A DNA stretch of 64,000 nt from Vreelandella alkaliphila (GTDB lineage: Bacteria > Pseudomonadota > Gammaproteobacteria > Pseudomonadales > Halomonadaceae). Of this stretch, positions 46,746-55,007 are shown in pieces. A model generated the notes under the pieces. It was given only the letters and a program-made list of their open reading frames with translations, was not told where the DNA came from and made no database searches. A program made the position numbers and the translations under genes. Numbering within the stretch: position 1 is the stretch's first letter; the number at the start of each line of letters is the position of its first letter. The stretch spans positions 22,466 to 86,465 of the forward strand of contig NZ_JABASV010000012.1 in assembly GCF_016107625.1 (NCBI RefSeq), written 5' to 3'.

Positions 46746-47093
46746 GTGGCTGGCGAAACGCACATATTGCAGCTGGAGAGCGCTGACAGCGCCGCACTAG
46801 CAAGGCAGGCTGAAGCCGCTGAAAGGCAGGCTGAAGCACTTGAGAGCCTGGCTGAAACAGCTGTCGCGGCGGTTGAAAATTTAACGGCTATTGCGACCCA
46901 GTTTCAGCGTTGGAACGATATTGCTTCCGACCGCGACCGGGGTGTTTACATGAACCCAAATATGAAAGAAGACCGCTATAAAGACCATAGCGAGTCTGTT
47001 AGTCGGGCCGCTTTTGACGTGTCAATGGAAGAAACAAACAAAGTCGAGGCGGTTAAAAGCCGAATGAGAAACCCTGTTGATTGGTCAATTTAG
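46746..47093 (+). CDS. Small coiled-coil baseplate-operon protein
   Basis: A 115-residue protein, GTG start behind AGGAGG. The N-terminal 50 residues are an Ala/Glu coiled coil with a repeated unit (RQAEAAERQAEALESLAE). Unrecognised; it lies between spike and PAAR genes, so it may assist their assembly. Confidence 0.55.
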   Translation: MAGETHILQLESADSAALARQAEAAERQAEALESLAETAVAAVENLTAIATQFQRWNDIASDRDRGVYMNPNMKEDRYKDHSESVSRAAFDVSMEETNKVEAVKSRMRNPVDWSI

Positions 47094-47102
47094 GAGACAA
47101 TT

Positions 47103-47387
47103 ATGCCAGCAGTTCATCGCCATACGGATGTATGCTCCGGTCACGGCAGCTTCCCCCCTCGACCGAACGCCAGCGCCTCTGGAAATGTAAAGATAAATGG
47201 ATTGGGCGCGCATCGAGTGGGAGATTCTTGGATGCCGCATTGCGGCAGCTCTACGTGCCATGGGGGAACGTCAGTGTCGGGTAGTGGTAGCGTTTTTGTA
47301 AACGGCAGAGCAATTACCCGCGTTTCTGATGCCGTTGATTGCGGGTCAACGGCTGCCACGGGGAGTCCTAACGTTTTCGCGAACTAA
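47103..47387 (+). CDS. PAAR spike-tip protein
   Basis: A 94-residue PAAR-repeat protein (MPAVHRHTDVCSGHG, VKINGLGAHRVGDSW, VFVNGRAITRVSDAVDCG). PAAR proteins form the metal-bound sharp tip of contractile spikes. The His and Cys residues can bind the metal. AGGAG precedes the ATG. Last gene of the PL3 operon. Confidence 0.88.
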   Translation: MPAVHRHTDVCSGHGSFPPRPNASASGNVKINGLGAHRVGDSWMPHCGSSTCHGGTSVSGSGSVFVNGRAITRVSDAVDCGSTAATGSPNVFAN

Positions 47388-47419
47388 TGTAATGGTAAAC
47401 CTGGAAAAACTGTAAGTAC

Positions 47420-47447
47420 GACGCCTGCATTTATGTGGGCGTTTTTT
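47420..47447 (+). terminator. Terminator after PAAR gene
   Basis: ACGCC (47421-47425) and GGCGT (47438-47442) followed by six T. Confidence 0.7.
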
Positions 47448-47477
47448 ATGGCCCAAGCATTACCCTTTGCGTATTTT

Positions 47478-47545
47478 TTACCCTAAAAGTAATTTTGCTG
47501 TGAACCGGCACCCTATTTTGTGTAAAATTGTGTAACGGATAGTTT
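47478..47545 (+). promoter_or_regulatory. Capsid-operon promoter region with operator
   Basis: TTACCCTAAAAGTAA (47478-47492) is a good operator. GTGTAAAATTGTGTAACG (about 47520-47537) resembles a diverged late motif with the same repeat spacing, and TAAAAT (47522-47527) may be the -10. A CCACCG-TGT-CGGTGG hairpin follows at 47560-47574. Confidence 0.5.
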
Positions 47546-47597
47546 TATCAGGTAATTCGCCACCGTGTCGGTGGTTCCACAGATTAGCGGAGACGGT

Positions 47598-49154
47598 ATG
47601 AGTTCTCAGTCCAATTACATGCAGCGACTAAGCGATATCAACAGCGGTGCCAGGGCCATGACGAATGCGGTAATTACTCCGCAGATGGATGGCGAACAAT
47701 TTATCGGTGAAGCGGCCGAGCGCAACAGTCAGCTAGAACAGGCGGTTTCCGGCTCTATCTTTGAAGCCTTCGGTGAAAGCGCGCCGATGATTCTGGCCAC
47801 CCAGGCAAACGCCGTTCGTGCATTCAAAAAGAAAACCGGACGCATGCCGAGCGCGGAAGTGCTCGCGTCTTCGCATAAAGCACTGGAAAACCTGGCAATC
47901 CTGGCAGGAGGTAAAGGCCCGGAAGGGATCATGGAAAGCGTTGGCCCTATGAGCACGTCAGAAGGTCAAATCTTGCGCGACCACATGGCCGCCTTGGTGC
48001 TTCCGATCCAGCTGAACACCATCACTAATGACATGGTGACTTCGGTTCCGGCCAATTTTGATCGTACTGAAATTTTCCGTGTTGAGCGTATTGCAGGCAA
48101 CACATTTGGCGACTTGAAGAAAGGCGATGTTATCGACCAGTTCTTCCGTGGCCAGTACAGCTCAATGGATCAGCGCAAAGCGCTGGGCGTGGGCGACGGT
48201 AGCAAAACAAGCTTTACTCACGCTGTAGGCATGCCGATTCGCAAGTCTGGCGCTAACATGAGCGGCTATGTTGTGGTCTATCTTGACCGCAACCAAGTGG
48301 CTGTCGATGACGGCCGTGGCAACATTTTTGGCAACGGTGTGACGGGTAGTGTCAATTATGAAACCGGCGAGATTGCTGTCAACTTCGCTACAGCCCCCGC
48401 AAGCGGTTTGGAAATACACGTCGGCTATGACGTATCGATTGAAAAAGACCCTTCACTGATCCCGAGCGTTGACCATGATATTCAGTCCTGGGTAATTGTG
48501 CCCCATGAGTCTGCTATCAGCGGTCAAACTACCGTGCAGGCACTTTTCCAGGCGCGTCGTGAGTTTGGGCTAGATATGTCCAGCATGACTGTGACCGCTA
48601 TGCGCAACATTCTGTCAGCTGATAAAGACCGTAAGCGACTTAATGATATGTGGTTTTTTGCCAATGGAACAACCACTTGGGATATGACTGTACCCAGCGC
48701 GTTGGCGTATCACGAACACTACGAATCACTGCGCGAAGTGCTTATGAACATTAGCACCGAGCTGATGATGAGCACCAAGATTTCCGGCCTTAGAGGTCTG
48801 GTCGCCGGTCGGGGTGCCGCCAATGTTTTCAAGTCGCTGCGCGCGCCCTATTTTGAGGTTTCACCAGGCTACAAGGAAATTCCACAGCCGCACTATGTCG
48901 GCCGTTTGTTCGGCATGTACGACCTCTACTGCGATCCAGCAGCAGAGCAATGGGAAACCTTGTGTTTTGCTAAGGGAGATAACCACGGCGATTCAGGTTA
49001 TGTGGCGGCTGATGCTATTACAGCTGTGCCATTCAAGCACCCGGTAGGCGCTGATCTGCGACACCGCGATACGCTGTACGAGCTGGCTTACCGCACTATG
49101 CATCCGTACAACGGTCGCGCCTGGTTCCGCAAACTCAAGTTCACCACGTCCTAA
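47598..49154 (+). CDS. Major capsid protein
   Basis: A 518-residue protein, the best candidate for the major head protein by size, position between spike and sheath genes, and composition. The N-terminal 140 residues are helical and polar, as in a scaffolding-like arm (MQRLSDINSGARAMTNAVIT). The centre is beta-rich (VIDQFFRGQYSS, VNYETGEIAVNFATAP), and the C-terminal domain carries RTMHPYNGRAWFRKL. Start at the ATG with GGAGA upstream; a GTG frame from 47565 crosses a hairpin. The HK97-type fold is inferred, not shown by a motif. Confidence 0.72.
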   Translation: MSSQSNYMQRLSDINSGARAMTNAVITPQMDGEQFIGEAAERNSQLEQAVSGSIFEAFGESAPMILATQANAVRAFKKKTGRMPSAEVLASSHKALENLAILAGGKGPEGIMESVGPMSTSEGQILRDHMAALVLPIQLNTITNDMVTSVPANFDRTEIFRVERIAGNTFGDLKKGDVIDQFFRGQYSSMDQRKALGVGDGSKTSFTHAVGMPIRKSGANMSGYVVVYLDRNQVAVDDGRGNIFGNGVTGSVNYETGEIAVNFATAPASGLEIHVGYDVSIEKDPSLIPSVDHDIQSWVIVPHESAISGQTTVQALFQARREFGLDMSSMTVTAMRNILSADKDRKRLNDMWFFANGTTTWDMTVPSALAYHEHYESLREVLMNISTELMMSTKISGLRGLVAGRGAANVFKSLRAPYFEVSPGYKEIPQPHYVGRLFGMYDLYCDPAAEQWETLCFAKGDNHGDSGYVAADAITAVPFKHPVGADLRHRDTLYELAYRTMHPYNGRAWFRKLKFTTS

Positions 49155-49219
49155 CCATCTTCACTCTCCCCCCCTGGTCACCAGGGGGCTGATGACTAGC
49201 TAAAACCAAGGTGAACCCT

Positions 49220-49531
49220 ATGAGCCAGACCCTTACGATCACCAACCCTACTAGCGGCAGCGTGGACTATGTAAGTCGCGATTGCCGGATTACTGTGCCG
49301 ACCGGCGATAGCACGCACATCGTTTCCGAGGATGCGGCGAAGCGCATTACTGCGGTTTTCAAAAAGCACCACCCACTGCTAGAGGTAACGGCTCTTCAAA
49401 AAGCCGAGGCAGGTGCGCCGGAAGCTGCTGAGGATGAGGCACCTAAAGCCCCCGCTAAGCAAAAGGCTGCGTCGCGCCGAAAGGCTGACACGGCAGATGC
49501 TACTACTAAGAATGAGGCCAGCGCCGAATGA
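49220..49531 (+). CDS. Small head-associated protein with charged tail
   Basis: A 103-residue protein. The first 60 residues are beta-rich (LTITNPTSGSVDYVSRDCRI); the last 40 are Ala/Glu/Lys-rich and disordered (KAPAKQKAASRRKAD). It sits between capsid and sheath genes and is coupled to the latter. It may decorate the head or act at the neck. Confidence 0.5.
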   Translation: MSQTLTITNPTSGSVDYVSRDCRITVPTGDSTHIVSEDAAKRITAVFKKHHPLLEVTALQKAEAGAPEAAEDEAPKAPAKQKAASRRKADTADATTKNEASAE

Positions 49532-51090
49532 GTATGATTAAGAGCACTATCACCAACGCGGCTGACATTACGATTCTCACTCTGATTGACAATACTTACC
49601 GCACGATTCGCGGTAACAACAGTATTGCAGCTTGTGTTGTCGAAGCCCCGAAAGGCCCAGTGGGTCGCGTGCTGAATGTGCATGGCGAAAATTGGCGCGA
49701 TATTTTGGGCAAGCCCTTCCATGCGCGTGAAGGCATCAAGTCCGAAGGCTTGCGTCACTTGAATGAAGCGGCCGAGGCGTGCGAAAGCGTGCAAGTCGTT
49801 CGAGTAGTGGCCGAAGACGCCGAGTTTCCATCCATTGGGTTTAACTCTACCGGCGCTGCTGAGCCAATCACTAAGTCATCCCACAAATACGGCACAACCG
49901 TTGAGTCGGATACTGGTGTTGCGATCACTGTCTACCCCAAGGACGGCGACCCATCCACTAAGCGAAAAATCAGCATTACTAATGTTGATACGGAAAAAGA
50001 GCGAATCACCCTTGAGGTGACTGAGCAGGATTCATTAGGGGCTGACCAGTTAGTAGAACGCCTGACATTCAGCTTCGACCCAGACGCGGTAGACGATATG
50101 GGCGCACCTGCTTATGTAGAGTCCGTGTTTGAAAACTTTTCGACCCGCCTGGATGTTTCCGTTGGCCCTGATGCCAGCATTGCCGACTTTGCCGTCACCG
50201 GCCCCGAAGCCTTTGAAGGCGGCACCAACGGCGGCGTGCCGACGACGGAAGACTACAAAAAGGCTTGGAATGCGTTTCGTGACATGCGCGTTGATCTTAA
50301 TTTCATGTTTGCCGCTGGCAACTATGACGTGGACGTGCTTGCCAACTGCATTGAAATTGCAGAGGGCCGTCATGCTCAATTTTTCTTTGATGCACCGGCT
50401 CAGCTGGGTAACGACGCAGCAGTAAATTGGTTGAGCAACGCAGCTCTGCAATCCCGTCAAGCAAACTGTTATCACGGCGCGTTTAGCTTCCAAGACCCCT
50501 TCTATGGTGGTCGCGCCGTTTGGGGCTACTCAGGTGCTGTAGCGGCCGCGCGTGCCCGTGGTAACGCCAATTTCGCAGGCAATGTGCCCGGCGTTCATTA
50601 TGCTGCGGCTGGCACTAAACGGGGCGGTATTAATCGCCGTGGTGCCCGTGCCCTGTATGCCACTGATCCGCTGGATAAAGATGCGTTTTACACCGCGCGT
50701 ATCAACCCTATCTTGGCAAACGAGACCGGCCCTGGCGTTGTTATTGGCGATGACCTGGCGATTCACTTTCAGGAAAACTACAGCCGTTTTGGTTGGGTCA
50801 ACAGCATCACTAATTACATTGTCCATCGGTTTATGCAAGCTGCGGCGTTTGCCAAGTTTGAGCCGGACGGCCTGACTCGCGACATCCTGACCGACCTCAC
50901 CACAGAAATGATGGAAGAGCTTGTGACGGCGGGTGCCCTGGTTAGACCGCGCGATGATGCAAATGGTGGTAACCGGCCTTACGTCATCAAGGTTGAACAA
51001 GTCGAAATTGATTTGTGGAAAGTTACCTGGGAAGTCTGCCCGACCGGCGCTGCTCGCCGTATCGCGGGTCAGCCCAAGCTGATTAAGTAA
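49528..51090 (+). CDS. Tail sheath protein
   Basis: A 520-residue protein. The C-terminal domain shows the pattern of contractile sheath proteins: GGRAVWGYSGAVAAARARGN, then INPILANETGPGVVIGDDLA, a long helix NSITNYIVHRFMQAAAFAKF, and a final strand VEIDLWKVTWEVCPTGAARRI (part quoted: VEQVEIDLWKVTWEV). The sheath contracts to drive the tube. It is the clearest evidence for a myovirus. Confidence 0.85.
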   Translation: MSMIKSTITNAADITILTLIDNTYRTIRGNNSIAACVVEAPKGPVGRVLNVHGENWRDILGKPFHAREGIKSEGLRHLNEAAEACESVQVVRVVAEDAEFPSIGFNSTGAAEPITKSSHKYGTTVESDTGVAITVYPKDGDPSTKRKISITNVDTEKERITLEVTEQDSLGADQLVERLTFSFDPDAVDDMGAPAYVESVFENFSTRLDVSVGPDASIADFAVTGPEAFEGGTNGGVPTTEDYKKAWNAFRDMRVDLNFMFAAGNYDVDVLANCIEIAEGRHAQFFFDAPAQLGNDAAVNWLSNAALQSRQANCYHGAFSFQDPFYGGRAVWGYSGAVAAARARGNANFAGNVPGVHYAAAGTKRGGINRRGARALYATDPLDKDAFYTARINPILANETGPGVVIGDDLAIHFQENYSRFGWVNSITNYIVHRFMQAAAFAKFEPDGLTRDILTDLTTEMMEELVTAGALVRPRDDANGGNRPYVIKVEQVEIDLWKVTWEVCPTGAARRIAGQPKLIK

Positions 51091-51103
51091 GGAAGTCAAC
51101 ACT

Positions 51104-51763
51104 ATGCAGCATTTTATGGCTGGTTCTGCTGATGACGAAGTATTTTGTGACTTCCGGCCCAGCATGATCACAGAGAGCGCTCCCCGTGAGCGCTCAGAGT
51201 TAGAAATGGATGAACTGATTGCCGAGGCCGCAGAGAACACGCTGCGTTCCGAAGCGATGGGTGCTGTCTTGACCTGGCTTGACGAGGGCGACTGGAGCTT
51301 CGACGCACTGGATAGCCTGCTCGAAGGGCTTGCATCGAGCACCGACGAAGAAGAGCTAACTGACGAAGAGGCAGAGCATTACGAAGCGCTCTGGGAAACA
51401 ACCGAAGAAGCTTTGAAGTCACTCGGTGCGGAAGCGGGCAGTATTTCTCAGTTGTTTGAAGAAAACGACGATGCTGCTCAGGCGCTCGGTAAACATCTAT
51501 CGGCAAAACTAGACGACATTACGAAGTCCGATGACGACTTGGTGAGCGAGTTTGGCGTCGGTGGGCAACTGATCCTTGAGTCTGGCAAGCGCGTAATTCG
51601 CAACGGCGAACTTCGCCGTATACCGCGCCGTCGCCGTCGTAAGCGCCGTATGACTTCCGCTCAACGGGCAGCGCTCAAGAAAGCTCGCCGGAAGGCTAAT
51701 ACGTCTGCCGCCAAGCGCTCGCGCGCTAAGTCAATGCGCCGCCGCAAGCAAATGGGCGCATAA
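51104..51763 (+). CDS. Virion-operon protein with Arg-rich tail
   Basis: A 219-residue protein. The first 150 residues are very acidic (ASSTDEEELTDEEAEHYEAL), and the last 55 are strongly basic (RRIPRRRRRKRRMTSAQRAA). Such a split charge suggests an internal or DNA-contacting virion protein, or an assembly factor. Unrecognised. Position after the sheath is unusual for a head protein. Confidence 0.5.
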   Translation: MQHFMAGSADDEVFCDFRPSMITESAPRERSELEMDELIAEAAENTLRSEAMGAVLTWLDEGDWSFDALDSLLEGLASSTDEEELTDEEAEHYEALWETTEEALKSLGAEAGSISQLFEENDDAAQALGKHLSAKLDDITKSDDDLVSEFGVGGQLILESGKRVIRNGELRRIPRRRRRKRRMTSAQRAALKKARRKANTSAAKRSRAKSMRRRKQMGA

Positions 51764-51766
51764 CCC

Positions 51767-52354
51767 ATGGCCACCGTTGGCACTAATGACCCCACAATTA
51801 GCGACCACCTAAAGGCGTTCATTCAGACGCCGGATGCCCTGATTGTGGGGATCATTGGGGAAGGCTCAAGCCGCGAGCTGACCGCGCTATGGGAAAGCCC
51901 ATTCGAAAATGACACGCCAGGTTCAATGTTCAGCAAGGTCGGCGGCATTCTCCAGGCGGGCCACGTCGGCGGGCTGGGCGAAGGGCAGACCAGTAAGTCA
52001 ACGCTCAATACTACGCAAGTATGGAGTGGCACGACGCCTCATAACTTCAATCTTGTACTCGAATTTTATGCTACGTCGGATGCTTACAGCCAGGTTCAGG
52101 CAGCAATCATTGAGCTTGAGAAAGCGGTTGCGCCTGAAATGAACGAGGTTACTCCGGGTGGACGCATACCTCCACAAGTGTCGCTAAATGCTGGCCGCCA
52201 GATTATCTGGCCACATTGCGTTATCACCAACGTTAGCCGTCCGTTAGACGGCCCGATAGGACGCGACGGCTACCCCTTGGAGGGGAGCGTCACTATCCAG
52301 CTGCAAACCTTCAATACGGTGAATCAATCAGATATTCCGGCAACGTTCGGATAG
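51767..52354 (+). CDS. Tail protein, tube- or baseplate-related
   Basis: A 195-residue protein. A beta-rich middle (TTPHNFNLVLEFYATSDAYS) is followed by a helix and further strands. Placed between sheath and tube genes, it probably belongs to the tube initiator or terminator group. Family uncertain. Confidence 0.5.
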   Translation: MATVGTNDPTISDHLKAFIQTPDALIVGIIGEGSSRELTALWESPFENDTPGSMFSKVGGILQAGHVGGLGEGQTSKSTLNTTQVWSGTTPHNFNLVLEFYATSDAYSQVQAAIIELEKAVAPEMNEVTPGGRIPPQVSLNAGRQIIWPHCVITNVSRPLDGPIGRDGYPLEGSVTIQLQTFNTVNQSDIPATFG

Positions 52355-52364
52355 GAGAATAGGA

Positions 52365-52871
52365 ATGGCCAAAATCACTGGCTCCGTTGGTAATGTAGGG
52401 CTGTTTCAAGAGTCCTATAACACGCATGTAGCGAAGGGCGAAGGTCTGATCGGTACGGACTTCTTGCTGGAAATTGAAGGCTATGAAGATAACTCCACGC
52501 TTATTCAAGCATTTCAGTTGCCGCCGCTGATGCGCGAAATGATCGAGTCGTTTGGCCCGATGGGCGTGCGGTTCCTGCAAGCAGGCAACTACAACAACGC
52601 CGCCGAAATTCCGATTACCTTCAAAGAGGTTATCAATGGCGACATATACACCATGGTGCGTGATTGGGTGGTTAACAAGCGCTACTTGCGTTGCCGTCTG
52701 CGTACTACGTCTGAGTCTAAGAACGGCCAAAACGCACAGTCTCATGGCTTCATTATGCACGACTGCTGGCTAAACCTTGATGGCGTAGACCTTTCTGTAG
52801 AGGATCGTGCTGCACTGGTAAAACCAGCGGGTACATTGCACGCCAACTACATCGAACCTATCGCTAGCTAA
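52365..52871 (+). CDS. Tail tube protein candidate
   Basis: A 168-residue protein beginning MAKITGSVGNVGLFQESYN. The alternating strands (IGTDFLLEIEGYEDNS, AEIPITFKEVINGDIYTMV) and a beta-hairpin-like N-terminus fit the fold of tail tube proteins. It follows the sheath gene within 1.3 kb. The gene at 53472 also looks tube-like, so one may be the main tube and the other an initiator. Confidence 0.6.
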   Translation: MAKITGSVGNVGLFQESYNTHVAKGEGLIGTDFLLEIEGYEDNSTLIQAFQLPPLMREMIESFGPMGVRFLQAGNYNNAAEIPITFKEVINGDIYTMVRDWVVNKRYLRCRLRTTSESKNGQNAQSHGFIMHDCWLNLDGVDLSVEDRAALVKPAGTLHANYIEPIAS

Positions 52872-52895
52872 TCGCTAAGCAGGAGCATTTTATTT

Positions 52896-53468
52896 ATGAC
52901 CCCGCTTGAACTTCTGGATGATGTAAAGGCTCGCTTCCCCCTTCTGCTGGTGCAAGATCAGGGGCAGCTACAACGGTTGCTTAGAATAGCCCTACAGGCT
53001 TACCAGGATAAAGCGGGGCACATTTGTGTGCTCCGGCTTAAAGCCAGTGACCTTCCGCCCGACACCCCTACCCTACAGCCCCCGACAGGAGCACTTGCGC
53101 CTATTGGGGGGGAAGACGCGCGTGGGTCGGCAGTATTTCTGCAAGAGCTTTCGGGAGACTCCCCTGCATGGCTGTTGGAGCTAACCCCTTGTCATATCCC
53201 GCCGTACACAGTGCGTTACTTTTTTGATTTTGTCGGCATGCGGTACGATCAAGACCACTTGCCGCGAGGCACTACAGGGCTAATTGGTGACTACTTGTAC
53301 ACGCTGATCGACATTATCAATACTCAGCGCCAGCGCCAGGTTAACCAAGCAAGTGAAATCCCTTATGACCATCTACGCAGTGATGCAGAGCTTCACCAGG
53401 CAAAAACAGAGATGGAGTTAACGATCCAGGAGCAGGCGGCAATTATCCCTCCTGTCATTGCGGCCTAA
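52896..53468 (+). CDS. Neck/head-completion-like protein
   Basis: A 190-residue protein. The N-terminal helix pair (TPLELLDDVKARFPLLLV, LQRLLRIALQAYQDKAG) resembles head-tail connector proteins. A central beta section follows (VRYFFDFVGMRYDQDHLP), then a helical C-terminus. A ribosome site AGGAG lies rather far (about 12 bases). Assignment tentative. Confidence 0.5.
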   Translation: MTPLELLDDVKARFPLLLVQDQGQLQRLLRIALQAYQDKAGHICVLRLKASDLPPDTPTLQPPTGALAPIGGEDARGSAVFLQELSGDSPAWLLELTPCHIPPYTVRYFFDFVGMRYDQDHLPRGTTGLIGDYLYTLIDIINTQRQRQVNQASEIPYDHLRSDAELHQAKTEMELTIQEQAAIIPPVIAA

Positions 53469-53471
53469 TCT

Positions 53472-53996
53472 ATGCCTGTTATCGGAGGTGGTGATCCCAA
53501 CATAGCTGCTATGCGGCAAATATCGAAGCAAATGGTACAAACGCCTTTCCGAGAAGGCTGGCAATTCCGCGTTGAAATTGAGAGCGCTCCATCGGATTGG
53601 GATTTGTACTGCAAGGAAGTTAGCCAAACACCTATTGAGCTTGAGGTGAAGTCTAAGCGTGTAGGTGCGCATTACCTCAACTACTACAGCGGCGCTCAGC
53701 CGGTAGGACTGTCATTGACCATGCGGGACAATGAAGATGGTCGAATTTTCAAGTGGATGGAGCAGTGGGTAGGAAAAGTCGTTTATCCCGATGGCACATG
53801 GGGGCTGCCTATTGATTACCTTCGCACTTGCAAGATATTTGACCGCCTTCGTGATGGAAGTGAAGCGTTGCGTCAGGAGCTAAGGGTGCAACCCTTGACC
53901 ATTGGCGAGCTGACAGAAAGTGTTGATAGAAGCGGTGCTCTTCTGGAGTTCCCTATCACTCTGGTTGAGTTTAGGGGTGGAGAAATCAATTATTAA
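53472..53996 (+). CDS. gp19-like tail tube-fold protein
   Basis: A 174-residue protein. The order of strands (WQFRVEIESAPSDWDLYCKE, VGAHYLNYYSG, VGLSLTMRDNEDGRIFKWME, LLEFPITLVEFRGG) matches tail tube proteins of the T4 gp19 type. Last gene of the capsid-sheath operon, before a promoter with operators. Confidence 0.6.
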   Translation: MPVIGGGDPNIAAMRQISKQMVQTPFREGWQFRVEIESAPSDWDLYCKEVSQTPIELEVKSKRVGAHYLNYYSGAQPVGLSLTMRDNEDGRIFKWMEQWVGKVVYPDGTWGLPIDYLRTCKIFDRLRDGSEALRQELRVQPLTIGELTESVDRSGALLEFPITLVEFRGGEINY

Positions 53997-54000
53997 ATAG

Positions 54001-54049
54001 TTACCTCAAAAGCAAATAAAGTAACAATTTTTTACTTGAGTGGTAAGAT
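54001..54049 (+). promoter_or_regulatory. Late promoter PL5 region with two operators
   Basis: TTACCTCAAAAGCAA (54001-54015, weak right half) and TTACTTGAGTGGTAA (54032-54046) bracket a candidate promoter whose -10 is TAAGAT (54044-54049). GTAACA lies near the -35 position. It precedes the tape-measure operon. Confidence 0.55.
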
Positions 54050-54079
54050 TGTCTGCAAAGAGAACCGTTGGAGCCTCTT

Positions 54080-54862
54080 ATGCAGATACCCCCGTTTTCA
54101 TTGCCGTCAAACCCGGCTGCGACTATTTATCTACGCGAAGCAACAGTAGCCGATTGCGAGCAGTTTGCCGATACTGACGCGCGACATGATGAGCGATTAA
54201 GCACCCTTGTGCTTCGCACGCTACAGTCATCCCCGGAGCACTACAGCGACCCTTTAGATTGGACGGCTAGCGACCGCCAGTTGGCTGCTTTCTGGTATCA
54301 CGCGCACACCACCAACGATCCAAGTATTCACCTCCCCTACTCCTGTCCGCATTGCGGTCAGGAGCATGACGCCTTGGTTAAACTCACAGACATTGCTGCA
54401 CTTTACGCTCCGATGCAGGGCTTGGCTTACCGCCGTATCGAGCATGAGGGAGAAGAGTATGAAGTGCGCCCCCTGGATGGCCATGCCATGGAGGAACTGG
54501 AGGAGCTGCGTGCTGGTCTTCCTGAGTCTTCTGATAGTCACGACTACCGACGCCTGACTGCTGTGATTAAACGCCATGAGCTAGTCGCTAGCCTTGCCGG
54601 GCTGAATGAGACGCGCGTGCGTGATGTTCGTATCGCTGATATTGAGCGCAAGGTGCGCGCAATGACGCAGCGAAGTGCTACTGAACTGCATCGCAAGGTA
54701 CAGGATGCCCAAGCATCCATGGCTCATGGCCTGCCTAGCATCATCGTGGAAGGGGAAACGCTCATCGTTACGCCGCCTATTGCGTGCGATAAGGAGGCCG
54801 GGCGAACCACCCGGCTCAGGTTTCCGTTTTTCTGGAGCGACTACCTTCCGCGACTATGGTAA
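54080..54862 (+). CDS. Tail assembly chaperone candidate, zinc-ribbon
   Basis: A 260-residue protein just upstream of the tape measure gene. It contains CPHCGQEHD (about residue 90), a partial zinc ribbon seen in T4 gp26-like and related chaperones, and ends ...FPFFWSDYLPRLW. Position before the tape measure and an overlapping +1 frame that reads well (see the next entry) fit a tail assembly chaperone. Start at the ATG with GGAG 6 bases upstream; a TTG 12 bases earlier is possible. Confidence 0.6.
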   Translation: MQIPPFSLPSNPAATIYLREATVADCEQFADTDARHDERLSTLVLRTLQSSPEHYSDPLDWTASDRQLAAFWYHAHTTNDPSIHLPYSCPHCGQEHDALVKLTDIAALYAPMQGLAYRRIEHEGEEYEVRPLDGHAMEELEELRAGLPESSDSHDYRRLTAVIKRHELVASLAGLNETRVRDVRIADIERKVRAMTQRSATELHRKVQDAQASMAHGLPSIIVEGETLIVTPPIACDKEAGRTTRLRFPFFWSDYLPRLW

Positions 54863-55007
54863 GCAATCATGGCTGATAATCATAAACAACCTGGCGCTGT
54901 GGGCGAACCAGGACGCGGCGAACGTACTGCAGATGCCAAAGTCAGTCGCGATAAGCCTAGAAAAGGCTATGCACAAGAAACTGAAAGCGATGCAGTCGCC
55001 GCATTAG
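54855..55007 (+). other. Possible +1 frameshift extension of chaperone
   Basis: In the frame one base ahead of the chaperone, an open stretch reads YGKQSWLIIINNLALWANQD, AANVLQMPKSVAISLEKAMH and ends KAMQSPH. It has no ATG, GTG or TTG of its own near the junction, and it overlaps the start of the tape measure gene. Many tail chaperones exist as short and frameshifted long forms. Here a +1 shift near the chaperone stop (CTATGGTAA) would produce the long form. Confidence 0.4.

Noticed and set aside
47565..47597. GTG start of the capsid gene 33 bases upstream
   Set aside because: The GTG lies in a hairpin without a ribosome site; the ATG at 47598 has GGAGA upstream.
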